A stretch of DNA of 64,000 bases from Acidihalobacter_A sp037381185 (GCF_037381185.1 NZ_JARRQY010000005.1:1-64000), one strand, 5' to 3'; positions 54,230-63,411 are shown, counted from the first letter of the stretch. Made by a program: numbers and translations. Notes: generated by a model from the sequence alone, not told the origin.

Positions 54230-55087
54230 ATGCCTGCACCACAGATCACCCCCGACCTCCGCACCGCCATCGAACTCAACATCGACGCCGCTCTGGCCGA
54301 AGACCTCGGCCCGGGCGATCTGACCGCGGCGCTGATTCCGGAAGCGCTAGAGGCCGAGGCTACGGTGATCACCCGCGAACAGGCGGTGATCTGCGGCGCC
54401 CCCTGGTTCGACGCCGTGTTCGCCCGTATCGACCCGCAGGTACGCGTCGAGTGGGAGATCGCCGAAGGGGAAACCGCCGAACCCAATCAGCCTCTGTGCC
54501 GTCTGCAGGGCCCCGCCCGCGCACTGCTCAGCGGCGAGCGCACCGCGCTCAACTTCCTGCAGACGCTGTCGGGCACGGCAACGGCGACACACCGCTACGC
54601 CAATCTGCTCGTCGGCAGCAATACGCAGTTACTGGACACCCGCAAGACGCTGCCCGGCCTACGCCGTGCGCAAAAGTACGCGGTGGCCTGCGGCGGTGGT
54701 CACAACCATCGCATGGGGCTCTACGATGCCATCCTGATTAAGGAAAACCACATCGCCGCGGCCGGCTCGATTACCGCCGCAGTGGCCCAGGCGCGCAACC
54801 TGTCGCCGCAGGTCAGCGTGGAAGTGGAAACCGAGAATCTCACCGAACTCGACGAAGCGCTAACGGCCGGCGCCGACATCATCATGCTCGACGAATTCGG
54901 CCTGGAAGACATGTGCGAAGCGGTGCGCCGCACGCGAGGCCGCGCAAAACTCGAGGTCTCGGGCAGCGTCGACGAGGCACGGCTACGCGAACTGACGAAC
55001 ATCGGCGTGGACTACGTTTCGGTCGGCGCGCTGACCAAGCATCTGCTGGCAGTGGACCTTTCCATGCGCTTCACGGCGGCGACGTAG
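54230..55087 (+). CDS. nadC: Nicotinate-nucleotide pyrophosphorylase, carboxylating (NadC)
   Basis: Converts quinolinate and PRPP to nicotinate mononucleotide in NAD synthesis. It has 285 residues. Active-site stretches LLDTRKTLPGLRRAQKYAV, GGGHNHRMGLYDAILIKENH and VEVETENLTELDEAL are complete. It stands alone, after the long repeat region and convergent with the FNR-like reductase. Confidence 0.96.
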   Translation: MPAPQITPDLRTAIELNIDAALAEDLGPGDLTAALIPEALEAEATVITREQAVICGAPWFDAVFARIDPQVRVEWEIAEGETAEPNQPLCRLQGPARALLSGERTALNFLQTLSGTATATHRYANLLVGSNTQLLDTRKTLPGLRRAQKYAVACGGGHNHRMGLYDAILIKENHIAAAGSITAAVAQARNLSPQVSVEVETENLTELDEALTAGADIIMLDEFGLEDMCEAVRRTRGRAKLEVSGSVDEARLRELTNIGVDYVSVGALTKHLLAVDLSMRFTAAT

Positions 55088-55095
55088 ACTTCCTC

Positions 55096-55776
55096 CTACC
55101 ACCAGCGTTCGTATACCAGCCTATCCTCAGGCACTCCGCGAGCGGGCAAGCCGCTCGCGAGATCGTCCACAAAGGATCTCGGGCCACAGAAGTAATAGCT
55201 TGCGTGCGTATCGGGCGGGCCTTTCCGGTCCAACAGATCGAGCGCCCGGTGCTCGCCGTCGGAACCGACGCCGGTCACGCCGTACATACAGCGGATGTTG
55301 GCACGCGATGAAGCCATGGCGTCGAGTTCACCGCGAAACAGCAGTTCCTCTTCGCCCCTGGCGCTGTAGTACAGCGTCGCCGCGACTTCCGGCCAGGACT
55401 CGTGAATTTCATGCAGGATACCGAGCACCGGCGTGATGCCGATGCCGGCGGCAAGCAGGACCAGGCGCTTGCCGTGAACGGGATCGTAGTGGAAATTCCC
55501 CTGCCCCTCCGACGCCAGGACCTCGTCACCGACCTCGGCGCGGCAGCCCAACCAGCGGGTTACGGGGTGATGATCCGAATGCTTGACCGCGATGCGGATG
55601 CGGCCGGGCGTATTCGCAGTGGAGGTGATGGAATAGCCGCCGACTTCGCGGCGGCCGTCCAGCGTCACGTACAGGTCGATCCACTGCCCGGGATGGAAGC
55701 GGTACGGCTGCGCTCCGTATTCCAGCCAGAACACGTTGACGCGGGATGTCTCGCGCCGGATCCCGGCGATCCGCAT
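55096..55776 (-). CDS. FAD/NAD(P)-binding oxidoreductase (ferredoxin reductase-like)
   Basis: A 226-residue FNR-type reductase without a ferredoxin domain. The FAD-binding motif is EVGGYSITSTANT (RxYS-like), and the NAD part has LVLLAAGIGITPVLGILHEI and YYFCGPRSFVDDLASGL. ATG 55776 (MRIAGIRRET) is preferred; the frame is open to 55851, but that start lies inside the porin-like gene. Electron partner unknown. Confidence 0.8.
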   Translation of the reverse strand: MRIAGIRRETSRVNVFWLEYGAQPYRFHPGQWIDLYVTLDGRREVGGYSITSTANTPGRIRIAVKHSDHHPVTRWLGCRAEVGDEVLASEGQGNFHYDPVHGKRLVLLAAGIGITPVLGILHEIHESWPEVAATLYYSARGEEELLFRGELDAMASSRANIRCMYGVTGVGSDGEHRALDLLDRKGPPDTHASYYFCGPRSFVDDLASGLPARGVPEDRLVYERWW

Positions 55777-55828
55777 GCGGATCGGGCGCGGCCCCGTGGA
55801 GTCGGCTCCATCGGGGCCGCGCCCATGC

Positions 55829-56395
55829 TCAGAAGTTGAGGCGAATACCAACGTGGATGCTGTCGTCCAGGCTGTAGTCGCCGTGGTTCTTCAGGTCGGT
55901 CTGCAGCAGACGGTAGCCGGCGAACGCGGTCGCGCCTGGCGTCACCTCGATCTGGTAGTTGAGATTCAGATCGGTGAGCGACTTGCCGTCGCTGAACGTG
56001 GTGATATCGGGGGCGTAATAACCCTTGAGCACCACCGCCATGGGCATACGGTTCGGGATGGTATACTTGGCCAAGCCGCCGATCGCGATCGCCTGCACGT
56101 CCTTGTTGGGCGTGTCGATGGTCGCAGCATATGCCTTGGCACCGAGACCGAATGTCAGCGGCGACTGCCCGGCAGGGACACCCTGCACCAGCAGACCCGC
56201 GCTGCCCAAGAAATCGCTCTTGTTATTAGCGAAACCGCTGAAATCGAGCTGTGCACCGCTGTAACCGATCAGACCGGAATCAGTCAGAAAACTCAGTTGG
56301 GCCGTCTTGTTGCCAAGCTGCAGTTCAAGACCGTTGGCCATCGCAGCGGAACTCGCGGCGAGCAGAACGGTCCCTGCTAGCATGCTTAAGCGCAT
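55829..56395 (-). CDS. YfaZ-like outer-membrane beta-barrel protein
   Basis: A 188-residue exported protein. The signal is MRLSMLAGTVLLAASSAAMA, then NGLELQLGNKTAQLSFL; the body is alternating polar/hydrophobic strands and it ends in aromatic LNF, as outer-membrane barrels do. VGIRLNF and the overall length fit the YfaZ family. GGAG lies 8 bases before ATG 56395. The frame is open to 56860, but the signal peptide fixes this start. Confidence 0.8.
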   Translation of the reverse strand: MRLSMLAGTVLLAASSAAMANGLELQLGNKTAQLSFLTDSGLIGYSGAQLDFSGFANNKSDFLGSAGLLVQGVPAGQSPLTFGLGAKAYAATIDTPNKDVQAIAIGGLAKYTIPNRMPMAVVLKGYYAPDITTFSDGKSLTDLNLNYQIEVTPGATAFAGYRLLQTDLKNHGDYSLDDSIHVGIRLNF

Positions 56396-56524
56396 ATTCA
56401 GCACTCCTTTCCTCGTTGCGGGGGAAACCTCCCGGACCGGGTCCGGGGTGACGTGCGGAAGTCTAGCACCTTCGCATCGGCTTCCGTCCAACGTCGCCTG
56501 GCGACGACGATGAGGTAATCGACG

Positions 56525-56686
56525 ATGATGCAATTGTTCACTCTGGGCGGCGCCACGCTGGGCGGCTGGATCGGTTGGGATCTGGGCCAACCGGTGGGCA
56601 TGGGCACGGCATTCCTGCTCAGTTCCGTGGGCTCTGTCGCCGGCGTCGTCGCAGGCTGGTGGGCGGTACGGCGCTTTCTGGAATGA
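56525..56686 (+). CDS. Small glycine-rich membrane protein
   Basis: A 53-residue protein (start MMQLFTLGGATLGGWIGWDL, end WWAVRRFLE) with two hydrophobic segments separated by GQPVGMG. GAGG lies about 9 bases upstream. Such two-helix proteins are common in proteobacteria; no function is assigned. It lies 70 bases before a LysR gene on the same strand and is divergent from the porin-like gene. Confidence 0.7.
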   Translation: MMQLFTLGGATLGGWIGWDLGQPVGMGTAFLLSSVGSVAGVVAGWWAVRRFLE

Positions 56687-56756
56687 ATATGCCGGTGTGG
56701 CGGCACGCGATACAATGCGTTTCGAAACCGCCGCCGTTCCCACCCGGAAGATCCCC

Positions 56757-57659
56757 ATGCGCCTCACCCTCGATGCCATCGCCGTCATAGACGCCATCGA
56801 CCGCCACGGCAGTTTCGCCGCGGCGGCGCAAAGCCTGCACAGGGTTCCATCATCCATCACCTACACGGTGCAAAAGCTGGAGCAGGATCTCGACGTCAAG
56901 CTGTTCGATCGCAGTGGGCACCGGGCACTGCTCACCCCGGCCGGCACGAAACTGCTCAAAGAGGGGCGCCACCTGCTGCGCGGCGCGGAAGACCTGGAAG
57001 CCATGGTCAAGCGGGTGGCTCACGGCTGGGAAACGGAGCTGCACATTGCCGTTGGCGATCTCGTACCCATCTCGCGGCTATACCCCATCCTGGAAGAATT
57101 CTACGCGGCCGGCCACGCCACCCGTGTCCGACTCAGCCTGGAAGTGCTCACCGGCGTATGGGACGCACTGGTCAGCGGCCGTGCCGATCTCGCCGTCGGC
57201 GCATCCGGCGAACTCGCACCCTACGGCAGCTACGCCACTCACGCGCTCGGCAAGATACCGTTCGTGTTCGTCGTCGCCCCGCATCATCCGCTGGCCAAGG
57301 CCGCCGAGCCGCTGTCCGAAACCCAGATCACCAGCCACCGCGCCATTGCCGCGGCCGACACCTCGCGCGACCTTCCGACGCGCACCGTCGGCATTGCAGG
57401 CACCCAGGACGTTCTCAGCGTGCCGGACATGCAGACCAAGTGCGAAGCACACCGCCGCGGTCTGGGGGTGGGCTCCGTTCCGCGACACTACGTCGAGGCC
57501 GACCTCAAAAACGGCCGCCTGATCAGCAAGCGGCTCAGCAACGACCTGCCGGCTCCGCTCATATCGCTCGCCTGGCACGAAAACGACGGTGGCCGCGCTC
57601 TGGCCTGGTTCACCGAACGGCTGCGCAGCCACGACTGGCTGGAAGGCATCATCGGCTGA
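56757..57659 (+). CDS. LysR family transcriptional regulator
   Basis: A 300-residue LTTR. The N-terminal HTH (residues about 1-60) reads LDAIAVIDAIDRHGSFAAAA with SSITYTVQKLEQDLDVKLFD, followed by a periplasmic-binding-type effector domain. The sequence resembles the YhaJ/DhcR branch in that SSITYTVQKLEQ is conserved. Target genes cannot be inferred: its neighbours are a small membrane protein and DUF1820. ATG 56757 is chosen from the LysR start MRLTLDAIAV. Confidence 0.9.
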   Translation: MRLTLDAIAVIDAIDRHGSFAAAAQSLHRVPSSITYTVQKLEQDLDVKLFDRSGHRALLTPAGTKLLKEGRHLLRGAEDLEAMVKRVAHGWETELHIAVGDLVPISRLYPILEEFYAAGHATRVRLSLEVLTGVWDALVSGRADLAVGASGELAPYGSYATHALGKIPFVFVVAPHHPLAKAAEPLSETQITSHRAIAAADTSRDLPTRTVGIAGTQDVLSVPDMQTKCEAHRRGLGVGSVPRHYVEADLKNGRLISKRLSNDLPAPLISLAWHENDGGRALAWFTERLRSHDWLEGIIG

Positions 57660-57743
57660 AATCCGCGGCACGGACGAATGAATGGAGCCGCCGCATCACG
57701 GCCGGCTATACTTGCGCGTTTGGACTTGGCATCGACCTTCTGT

Positions 57744-58076
57744 ATGGACAACAAACGCGTCTACCGCATCCTTTTCCACAACCAGGGCAGCATCTATGAG
57801 CTGTACGCCCGCAGCGTGGCGCAGAGCTCGATGTACGCCTTCGTGGAAGTAGAGGGCATTCTCTTCGGGGAACGCTCGGCCGTACTCGTCGATCCGGCCG
57901 AGGAACGTCTCAAGGCGGAATTCAGCAGCGTCAAACGGACCTACGTCCCCCTGCAATCGGTGATACGTATCGACGAAGTGGAGAAGGTCGGGCCCAACAA
58001 GATCCTGCCCGGCGGCGACGGCAAGATCGCCACCCTGCCATTGCCCACTCCGCCCGGGGGCAAACCGGGCGGCTGA
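57744..58076 (+). CDS. DUF1820 family protein
   Basis: A 110-residue cytoplasmic protein: MDNKRVYRILFHNQGSIYEL, SSMYAFVEVEGILFGERSAV, LVDPAEERLKAEFSSVKRTY. These match the DUF1820 family, which is conserved across gammaproteobacteria and has no known function. The C terminus is proline/glycine-rich. ATG 57744 follows the family start. Confidence 0.85.
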   Translation: MDNKRVYRILFHNQGSIYELYARSVAQSSMYAFVEVEGILFGERSAVLVDPAEERLKAEFSSVKRTYVPLQSVIRIDEVEKVGPNKILPGGDGKIATLPLPTPPGGKPGG

Positions 58077-58128
58077 GAACTCAGCTCTTAGCCGAAGACG
58101 GTCAACAGCTGTCCGATCGATCGCACGC

Positions 58129-59121
58129 TCACATCAACAGCACGCGTTTGCCGCGCGTATGGCCGACCTGCAGCTCTGCATGCGCCAGCGCCGCATCGTC
58201 CAGCAGGTAGCGCGCACCGACATGCACAACAAGCTTGCCGGCCTCGAACAAAGCCGCACAATTATCGAGTATCTCGCCCTGGTGCGTACGCGCCACCGGC
58301 AGGCCGCCCAGCAGAGGCGTCAGCATCAGATCGAAACCGACGCGCAGATTCCGCAGCCGCGCCTCGCGCCAGCTCATGTTCTCCGGCGGCTCGAGCGAGG
58401 TAACCAGATCGCCGTAGTGGGCAACCGTCTGCACGCTGCGCGCGAAGGTTTCACCGCCGACCGCGTCGAAGCAAACGTTGACTCCTTGCCCGTCGGTCCA
58501 CTCCAGCGCCGCCGCGACGAAATCCTCGGCGTGGTAATCGATCACCCGCTCCACCCCCAGTTCGCGCAGAAATCCGGCATTCTCGGCCGAAGCCGTTGCG
58601 GCAATGCGGGCGCCGGCATGGTGGGCAAGCTGTATTGCGACATGGCCGACGCCGCCGGCCCCCGCATGCACCAGCAAGGTATGTCCCTCATGCAGGTGGG
58701 CACGGTCGAACAGCGACTCCCAGGCGGTGATCAACACCAGCGGGGCTGCGGCCGCCTCGGCGAAGCTCGCGTTGCTCGGCATGAGCCTGGCCACGGCCTC
58801 GTCGACCACCACGAATTCGGCATAGGTGCCGGGCTCGGCGCCGAGCCCGCCATTGCAGAGCCAGACCGCATCACCCGGCTTGAGCCGAGTCACGCCCTCG
58901 CCGACCTCCGTCACCTCGCCCGCGCCGTCCAACCCCAATATGGCGGGCAAGCGATCACCGACATAGATCCCCGCGCCGCGCACCTTCGTATCGATGGGAT
59001 TGACGCCAGCCGCGCGCAGGCGGATTTTTACCTGCGTCGACGCTTCGATCCGCGGTTCCGGCACCTCTGCCATCTGCAGAACATCCGGGCCACCGACAGC
59101 CGTCATCTGAATCGCACGCAT
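58129..59121 (-). CDS. Zinc-independent quinone oxidoreductase-like protein (MDR family)
   Basis: A 330-residue NADPH-dependent medium-chain dehydrogenase. The nucleotide-binding loop is VHAGAGGVGHVAIQLAHHAG; the N-terminal RAIQMTAVGGPDVLQMAEVP is typical of QOR/crotonyl-reductase-like members. Catalytic zinc ligands are absent. GGGAG lies 6 bases before ATG 59121. It begins 2 bases after the DUF123 gene, so the two form one unit. Confidence 0.88.
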   Translation of the reverse strand: MRAIQMTAVGGPDVLQMAEVPEPRIEASTQVKIRLRAAGVNPIDTKVRGAGIYVGDRLPAILGLDGAGEVTEVGEGVTRLKPGDAVWLCNGGLGAEPGTYAEFVVVDEAVARLMPSNASFAEAAAAPLVLITAWESLFDRAHLHEGHTLLVHAGAGGVGHVAIQLAHHAGARIAATASAENAGFLRELGVERVIDYHAEDFVAAALEWTDGQGVNVCFDAVGGETFARSVQTVAHYGDLVTSLEPPENMSWREARLRNLRVGFDLMLTPLLGGLPVARTHQGEILDNCAALFEAGKLVVHVGARYLLDDAALAHAELQVGHTRGKRVLLM

Positions 59122-59123
59122 GT

Positions 59124-59606
59124 TTATCTCCCGGAGTCCTGAAGCAACAGTTCCCGCACCTCGCCGCAAGGCTCATTCCCTGCAGCGAGTCCGGCACTGA
59201 AGTCTAGCAACGTCGGCCTGTGTGCAAAGGCGAAAAGATGGCTCGCGCCCGGATGGTCCGACGCGCCGAAACCGCTCAGAGGCGCCGCTGCGCCTGGCAG
59301 CCGGGCGAGCTTCGTCGCCCAGTGCGACTCACAACGCGCCTGCCCTGCCATATACCAAGCCGCGCGCAGCGCGACGTAGGGGCGCAGATAATCGAAATGC
59401 CAGCGCAACGGCTTGTCGCGGCGCAGATGCCGGCCGACCCGGGCGTTCAAACCGCCCGGCCCGAAAGCGCTGCCGACATAAGCGTACCAGCCCGGGCAAA
59501 GCGTCAACGTCCCGAGCCTGCCAATCTGGATACGTGCCTGCCCGACAGCCTCGCACAGCAGCACGTAGGTGCCGCCGCTGCGCGGCAATCGCGTGGACTC
59601 GGACAT
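59124..59606 (-). CDS. GIY-YIG/DUF123 family protein
   Basis: A 160-residue protein: GTYVLLCEAVGQARIQIGRL, PGWYAYVGSAFGPGGLNARV, RHLRRDKPLRWHFDYLRP. These match the DUF123 endonuclease-III-associated family, with a GxYxYVGSAxGPGGLxxRxxRH core and HWHIDYL-like RWHFDYL. Proposed to be a nuclease; the substrate is unknown. It is upstream of the quinone oxidoreductase. Confidence 0.85.
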   Translation of the reverse strand: MSESTRLPRSGGTYVLLCEAVGQARIQIGRLGTLTLCPGWYAYVGSAFGPGGLNARVGRHLRRDKPLRWHFDYLRPYVALRAAWYMAGQARCESHWATKLARLPGAAAPLSGFGASDHPGASHLFAFAHRPTLLDFSAGLAAGNEPCGEVRELLLQDSGR

Positions 59607-59661
59607 GCGTGCTCAGGCCGTAAATGGAGTAACCATCATATACCCGACCACTGTCGCCGGT

Positions 59662-60441
59662 TCAGTTCGAGACGGAATCCTCCAGCAAGGAACGCAGGAA
59701 CAACTGCGTACGCTCCTCTTGCGGATTGACCAGCACTTCCTCAGGCGGGCCCTCCTCCAGAATCTGCCCCTTGTTCAGGAAACAGATGCGGTCGGCCACA
59801 TCGCGTGCGAAACGCATTTCGTGCGTGGCGATCAGCATGGTCAGGTCGCTCTCCTCGGCCAGCTCGCGGATAACGGCCTGCACCTCACCGACCATCTCGG
59901 GATCGAGCGCCGAGGTCGGCTCATCGAACAACATGATTTCGGGGCGCATCGCCAGCGCGCGCGCGATCGCCACGCGCTGCTGCTGGCCACCGGAAAGTTG
60001 GGCAGGGAAAGCGTCGCAGCGCGCGCTGAGGCCAACACGCTCGAGAAGCTCCTGCCCCCGTTCCTCAGCCTCCTTACGCGGAGTTTTGAGCACCCGGATA
60101 GGCGCTTCGATGACGTTGCGCAAGGCCGTCATATGTGGAAACAGATTGAACTGCTGGAAAACCATGCCGACCTTGGTCCGCATGTGCCGCAAATAGGCCT
60201 CGCTGGCAAGCTTTCCCGGCTTGCCTGACTCGTGCCAAAGCGGCTCGCCGTCTATATAAACCTCTCCGTCCTGGATTTGTTCCAGCGTCATCAGAATGCG
60301 CAATACGGTGGACTTGCCAGAACCCGAGGCACCGATCAGCACCACCTTTTCCCCTTTTTCAGCGGCAAAGGAGAAATCACGCAGAATATCCGTGTCGTCA
60401 TAACGTTTGACAACCTGATCGAAAACGACATGTGCACTCAT
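59662..60441 (-). CDS. ehuA: Ectoine/hydroxyectoine ABC transporter ATP-binding protein (EhuA)
   Basis: A 259-residue polar-amino-acid-type ATPase. Walker A GASGSGKST (about 37-45), signature AQLSGGQQQRVAIARALA and Walker B IMLFDEPTSALDPEMVGEV are present, with the ATHEM switch. Assignment to EhuA rests on the adjacent ehuB, ehuC and ehuD. The start overlaps the ehuD stop (ATGA). Its GC content returns to the level of the rest of the window. Confidence 0.9.
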   Translation of the reverse strand: MSAHVVFDQVVKRYDDTDILRDFSFAAEKGEKVVLIGASGSGKSTVLRILMTLEQIQDGEVYIDGEPLWHESGKPGKLASEAYLRHMRTKVGMVFQQFNLFPHMTALRNVIEAPIRVLKTPRKEAEERGQELLERVGLSARCDAFPAQLSGGQQQRVAIARALAMRPEIMLFDEPTSALDPEMVGEVQAVIRELAEESDLTMLIATHEMRFARDVADRICFLNKGQILEEGPPEEVLVNPQEERTQLFLRSLLEDSVSN

Positions 60442-61133
60442 TTCATCGGTATCCCGGTTTTAGGTAGCGCCCGATCTAGTTTGTGTACCAAAAACGATGC
60501 CACTAAAGTGCTGATGAAAAACAGTGCCCCCACGATGCTCAAGGGTACAAGATAGTTGTATGTCTGGTCGCCGATAATGGTGGAGGCGGCCATCATGTCC
60601 AATACCGTAATTGCCGAAAGCAGCGGCGCATCCTTGATCATCGCTACAAGGTATGTGCCAAGCGCCGGTATGACTCTAGGGATTGCCTGCGGCAAAATAA
60701 TATCCTTGTAGGTCATGATTCGGCTTAAATCGAGAGCATGCGCTGCTTCCCATTGGCCTCGATCGATCGCCTCTATTCCGCCGCGATACACCTCTGCGCA
60801 ATAGGCGCTGTACTGCGCGCCAAGTCCAATGATCCCAATCACCAAGGCAGGCAATGAAACGCCGTAAAGCGGCAAAACGTAGAACAGGAAAAATAGCTGC
60901 ACCAGCAGCGGAGTGTCCCGAAGGAATTCGATCACGAACCATGCCATCCATGACACAATCCGAAAACGCGACGAACGTAGGATCGCCAGCACCAAACCCA
61001 ATACCAGTGCCAATACGAATCCGAAAATAGTGGCTTCTATCGTCACCTTCAAACCGATCAACAGTATTGGCAAGATGGACAGAGCAAAATCCAGCGTCGT
61101 ACCGCTCGTATCCCAATGAATCCCGAAAAGCAT
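60438..61133 (-). CDS. ehuD: Ectoine/hydroxyectoine ABC transporter permease (EhuD)
   Basis: A 231-residue permease of the His/Glu family with about five membrane helices. The EAA loop is visible around WEAAHALDLSRIMTYKDIIL with PQAIPRVIPALGTYLVAMIK. Base composition is noticeably more AT-rich than neighbouring genes. It lies 11 bases after ehuC and overlaps ehuA. Confidence 0.9.
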   Translation of the reverse strand: MLFGIHWDTSGTTLDFALSILPILLIGLKVTIEATIFGFVLALVLGLVLAILRSSRFRIVSWMAWFVIEFLRDTPLLVQLFFLFYVLPLYGVSLPALVIGIIGLGAQYSAYCAEVYRGGIEAIDRGQWEAAHALDLSRIMTYKDIILPQAIPRVIPALGTYLVAMIKDAPLLSAITVLDMMAASTIIGDQTYNYLVPLSIVGALFFISTLVASFLVHKLDRALPKTGIPMK

Positions 61134-61144
61134 GATCGCGTCTC

Positions 61145-61798
61145 CTACCTAGCCTGCAGCTTCCATCGCCGCAGATAGCGTTCAAGCATCCCCAGCCCCC
61201 AAGACATCAGCAACGCCAGGAAGAAATACATGAACAAAGTTACGGTATAGATACGCAGCGTATCGTAAGTCAGATTTTGAAGATTATTCGCATAGTAGGT
61301 CAGATCGGTAAGGCTGATTAGGGATACGATCGCAGAATCCTTGAGGTTCTGAATCGCGAGATTGATAAACGTCGGCATCATCTCCGGCACGGCTTGGGGC
61401 AATAGCACACGAACTAAGCGCTGCCAGGGACTGAAACCCAATGCCAATGATGCTTCGCCTTGCCCTTTTGGCACGGTTTGCAAGGCACCACGCACCACTT
61501 CTGCACCGTAGGCACCGATATTCAGCGCCAGGGCAAACGTACCAATCACAAATGAATTAAAAGAGACTCCCAACAAAGGCAATGCGTAGTACAACCAAAA
61601 CAACTGAACAATCAATGAGGTACCACGGAAAATTTCAACATAAGCAGTGGAAAAAAAGCGAAAAATTCTGATGCGAGAAATTTTCCCAACACCAAAAACG
61701 AAGGAAAACAACGCCCCCAATATCGTAGAGAGCACCGTCAACTCAATGGTTATCTGCAACCCATTAAGAAGCGTGCGAAAAATATCGTACACACTCAA
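61145..61798 (-). CDS. ehuC: Ectoine/hydroxyectoine ABC transporter permease (EhuC)
   Basis: A 217-residue permease paralogous to EhuD. The conserved loop is GQGEASLALGFSPWQRLVRV with LLPQAVPEMMPTFINLAIQN. The start is TTG at 61798 behind AAGGAGG (8-base spacing); GTG 61792 is an alternative. AT-rich for this genome. An 89-base gap separates it from ehuB. Confidence 0.9.
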   Translation of the reverse strand: MSVYDIFRTLLNGLQITIELTVLSTILGALFSFVFGVGKISRIRIFRFFSTAYVEIFRGTSLIVQLFWLYYALPLLGVSFNSFVIGTFALALNIGAYGAEVVRGALQTVPKGQGEASLALGFSPWQRLVRVLLPQAVPEMMPTFINLAIQNLKDSAIVSLISLTDLTYYANNLQNLTYDTLRIYTVTLFMYFFLALLMSWGLGMLERYLRRWKLQAR

Positions 61799-61887
61799 TA
61801 GATGCCCCTCCTTTTAGAGCCTCCGGACGAAATTATTCGCTCCGGAGGCTCGGCTCGACAGGCTTGTGAATTATCTAGTCGACCGCA

Positions 61888-62760
61888 CTACTCTCCACGA
61901 CAAAGGTCTGCCGTCCTTACGGCACGGGCCGCTTGGACATCTTCCTTGCTCAGGCCATAGTGTTCCAACGTGTTCGCCCAGAATGGCGTCTTCTGGACTT
62001 TGTCCAGTTCCGCATTGAATGCCTTCAAAAACGCCACATCCGACTTACGCATGGAAAATGCACCATAAGAACGCGTCGGTTTTCCATGAAACATGGGCTG
62101 AGTAAAAGGCTCTGCCCGCTCGACTTTTGAGGGCGCTTTCTTAGCTATTTCGTACACGCTCAAGCCCGTTGCGGCAAGAGCGTCTATCCGGTGCGACAAG
62201 AGTGCCGGAATGGAATCCGCGTTGGAATGAACCAGCACAATCTGGCTCTGTGGAATTCCCGTCGCCTGCGCAAAATTCAGCTCATCCGCACCGGTCATGA
62301 TACCCAATTTCACTTGGGGATTATTCTTGATGTCTGTATAGCTATGGATTTTGTACGGATTGCCTTTGAGAACCAACAATCCTTCGCCGTAGCTTGAATT
62401 GACTCGAGAAAAAGCCACCTGCTTGCAGCGCTCTGGCAGCACATTCTGACTCGTAGCCGCCAAATCAATGCGCCCTGACTTAACCGCCGGAATCAGTTGG
62501 CCGAATGGCATCCCCTTCCACCTGATCTTAGTGATGCCCATTCCATTCAGGACCTTTTTGGCCACATCCGGAGATATACCAGCAGCCCCACCATCAGGCG
62601 TTATATAGCCATAAGGAATATCATTCCCAACACCTATAGTGATGCCTTGACTACGTGCTTTTTCCAAAAGACCCTCAGCAAAGACCGATGTTGATGCAAA
62701 AGCCAACATCGCACTAGCCGCCACACCAAAAACCCTTTTTAACAAAGTATTACGATACAT
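61888..62760 (-). CDS. ehuB: Ectoine/hydroxyectoine-binding periplasmic protein (EhuB)
   Basis: A 290-residue solute-binding protein with signal peptide (RVFGVAASAMLAFASTSVFA). IGVGNDIPYGYITPDGGAAG, LPERCKQVAFSRVNSSYGEG and ERAEPFTQPMFHGKPTRSYG match the EhuB type rather than generic amino-acid binders. AGGAGG lies 5 bases upstream of ATG. First gene of ehuBCDA; the low GC content of this stretch suggests transfer. Confidence 0.9.
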   Translation of the reverse strand: MYRNTLLKRVFGVAASAMLAFASTSVFAEGLLEKARSQGITIGVGNDIPYGYITPDGGAAGISPDVAKKVLNGMGITKIRWKGMPFGQLIPAVKSGRIDLAATSQNVLPERCKQVAFSRVNSSYGEGLLVLKGNPYKIHSYTDIKNNPQVKLGIMTGADELNFAQATGIPQSQIVLVHSNADSIPALLSHRIDALAATGLSVYEIAKKAPSKVERAEPFTQPMFHGKPTRSYGAFSMRKSDVAFLKAFNAELDKVQKTPFWANTLEHYGLSKEDVQAARAVRTADLCRGE

Positions 62761-62865
62761 TTTCGCCTCCTAGAGAACTGCAAATCGCGTAGGTTGTACA
62801 GTCTAAAATCGGGCGGCCATACGCATATGCCCACCCCCAACCGGCGTCTTTCTTACGAAGACTCA

Positions 62866-62878
62866 TTTACACCGTAAA
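62866..62878. promoter_or_regulatory. Candidate operator between doeX and ehuB
   Basis: TTTAC-ACC-GTAAA is a perfect 5-bp inverted repeat in the 150-base spacer before ehuB, close to CTTACGAAG. Small AT-flanked palindromes of this kind are used by Lrp/AsnC regulators; DoeX is encoded just upstream. Confidence 0.4.
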
Positions 62879-62910
62879 CACTTAATACGCCTCCTGAAAG
62901 ACCCGCTTAT

Positions 62911-63411
62911 TCACTCATCTCTTCGCCGCATAGACCAGAAATGCTCTACTGGAAAGTGCCGTGAGTCCTTCACGGTTCGCGTTACGACGTAGGTGAAATA
63001 ACGTTCAACACCCATGTCCTCGTTTAGCCATGACTCAATCATTTCCTGATATGCGGCAATGCTTTCCGCCACAACTGACAGAAAGTAATCGAAACCGCCT
63101 GCAACAGCGTAGCTTGTCAGAACTTCAGGGTGCGCATTGACTGCCGCTTCGAAACGCGCAAAATCTTCTGCGCGATGACGACTCAAAGTGACCTCGACCA
63201 AGAAATGAGATACGTCGAACAATTCCTCGACGGCGACATCCGCGTGATAACCACGAATAAATCCATCGCGCTCGAGTTTCCTCAAGCGTTCCCAACACGG
63301 CGTCGGCGACAAATGTATCGCCTCAGACAGCCGCAATTTGGACATCCGTCCGTCGCGCTGTAACGCGGCCAGAATCGCCAGATCGTATCGATCTAGACGG
63401 GCGCGGCGCAT
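62911..63411 (-). CDS. doeX: Lrp/AsnC family regulator, DoeX-like
   Basis: A 166-residue regulator: an N-terminal HTH (LDRYDLAILAALQRDGRMSK, ending in LRKLERDGFIRGYHADV) and a C-terminal RAM domain (FDYFLSVVAESIAAYQEMIE). ATG 63411 is preferred to GTG 63420, with GGAG 8 bases upstream. In Halomonas elongata DoeX controls ectoine degradation genes. Adjacency to doeB and ehu genes supports that role here. Confidence 0.85.
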   Translation of the reverse strand: MRRARLDRYDLAILAALQRDGRMSKLRLSEAIHLSPTPCWERLRKLERDGFIRGYHADVAVEELFDVSHFLVEVTLSRHRAEDFARFEAAVNAHPEVLTSYAVAGGFDYFLSVVAESIAAYQEMIESWLNEDMGVERYFTYVVTRTVKDSRHFPVEHFWSMRRRDE

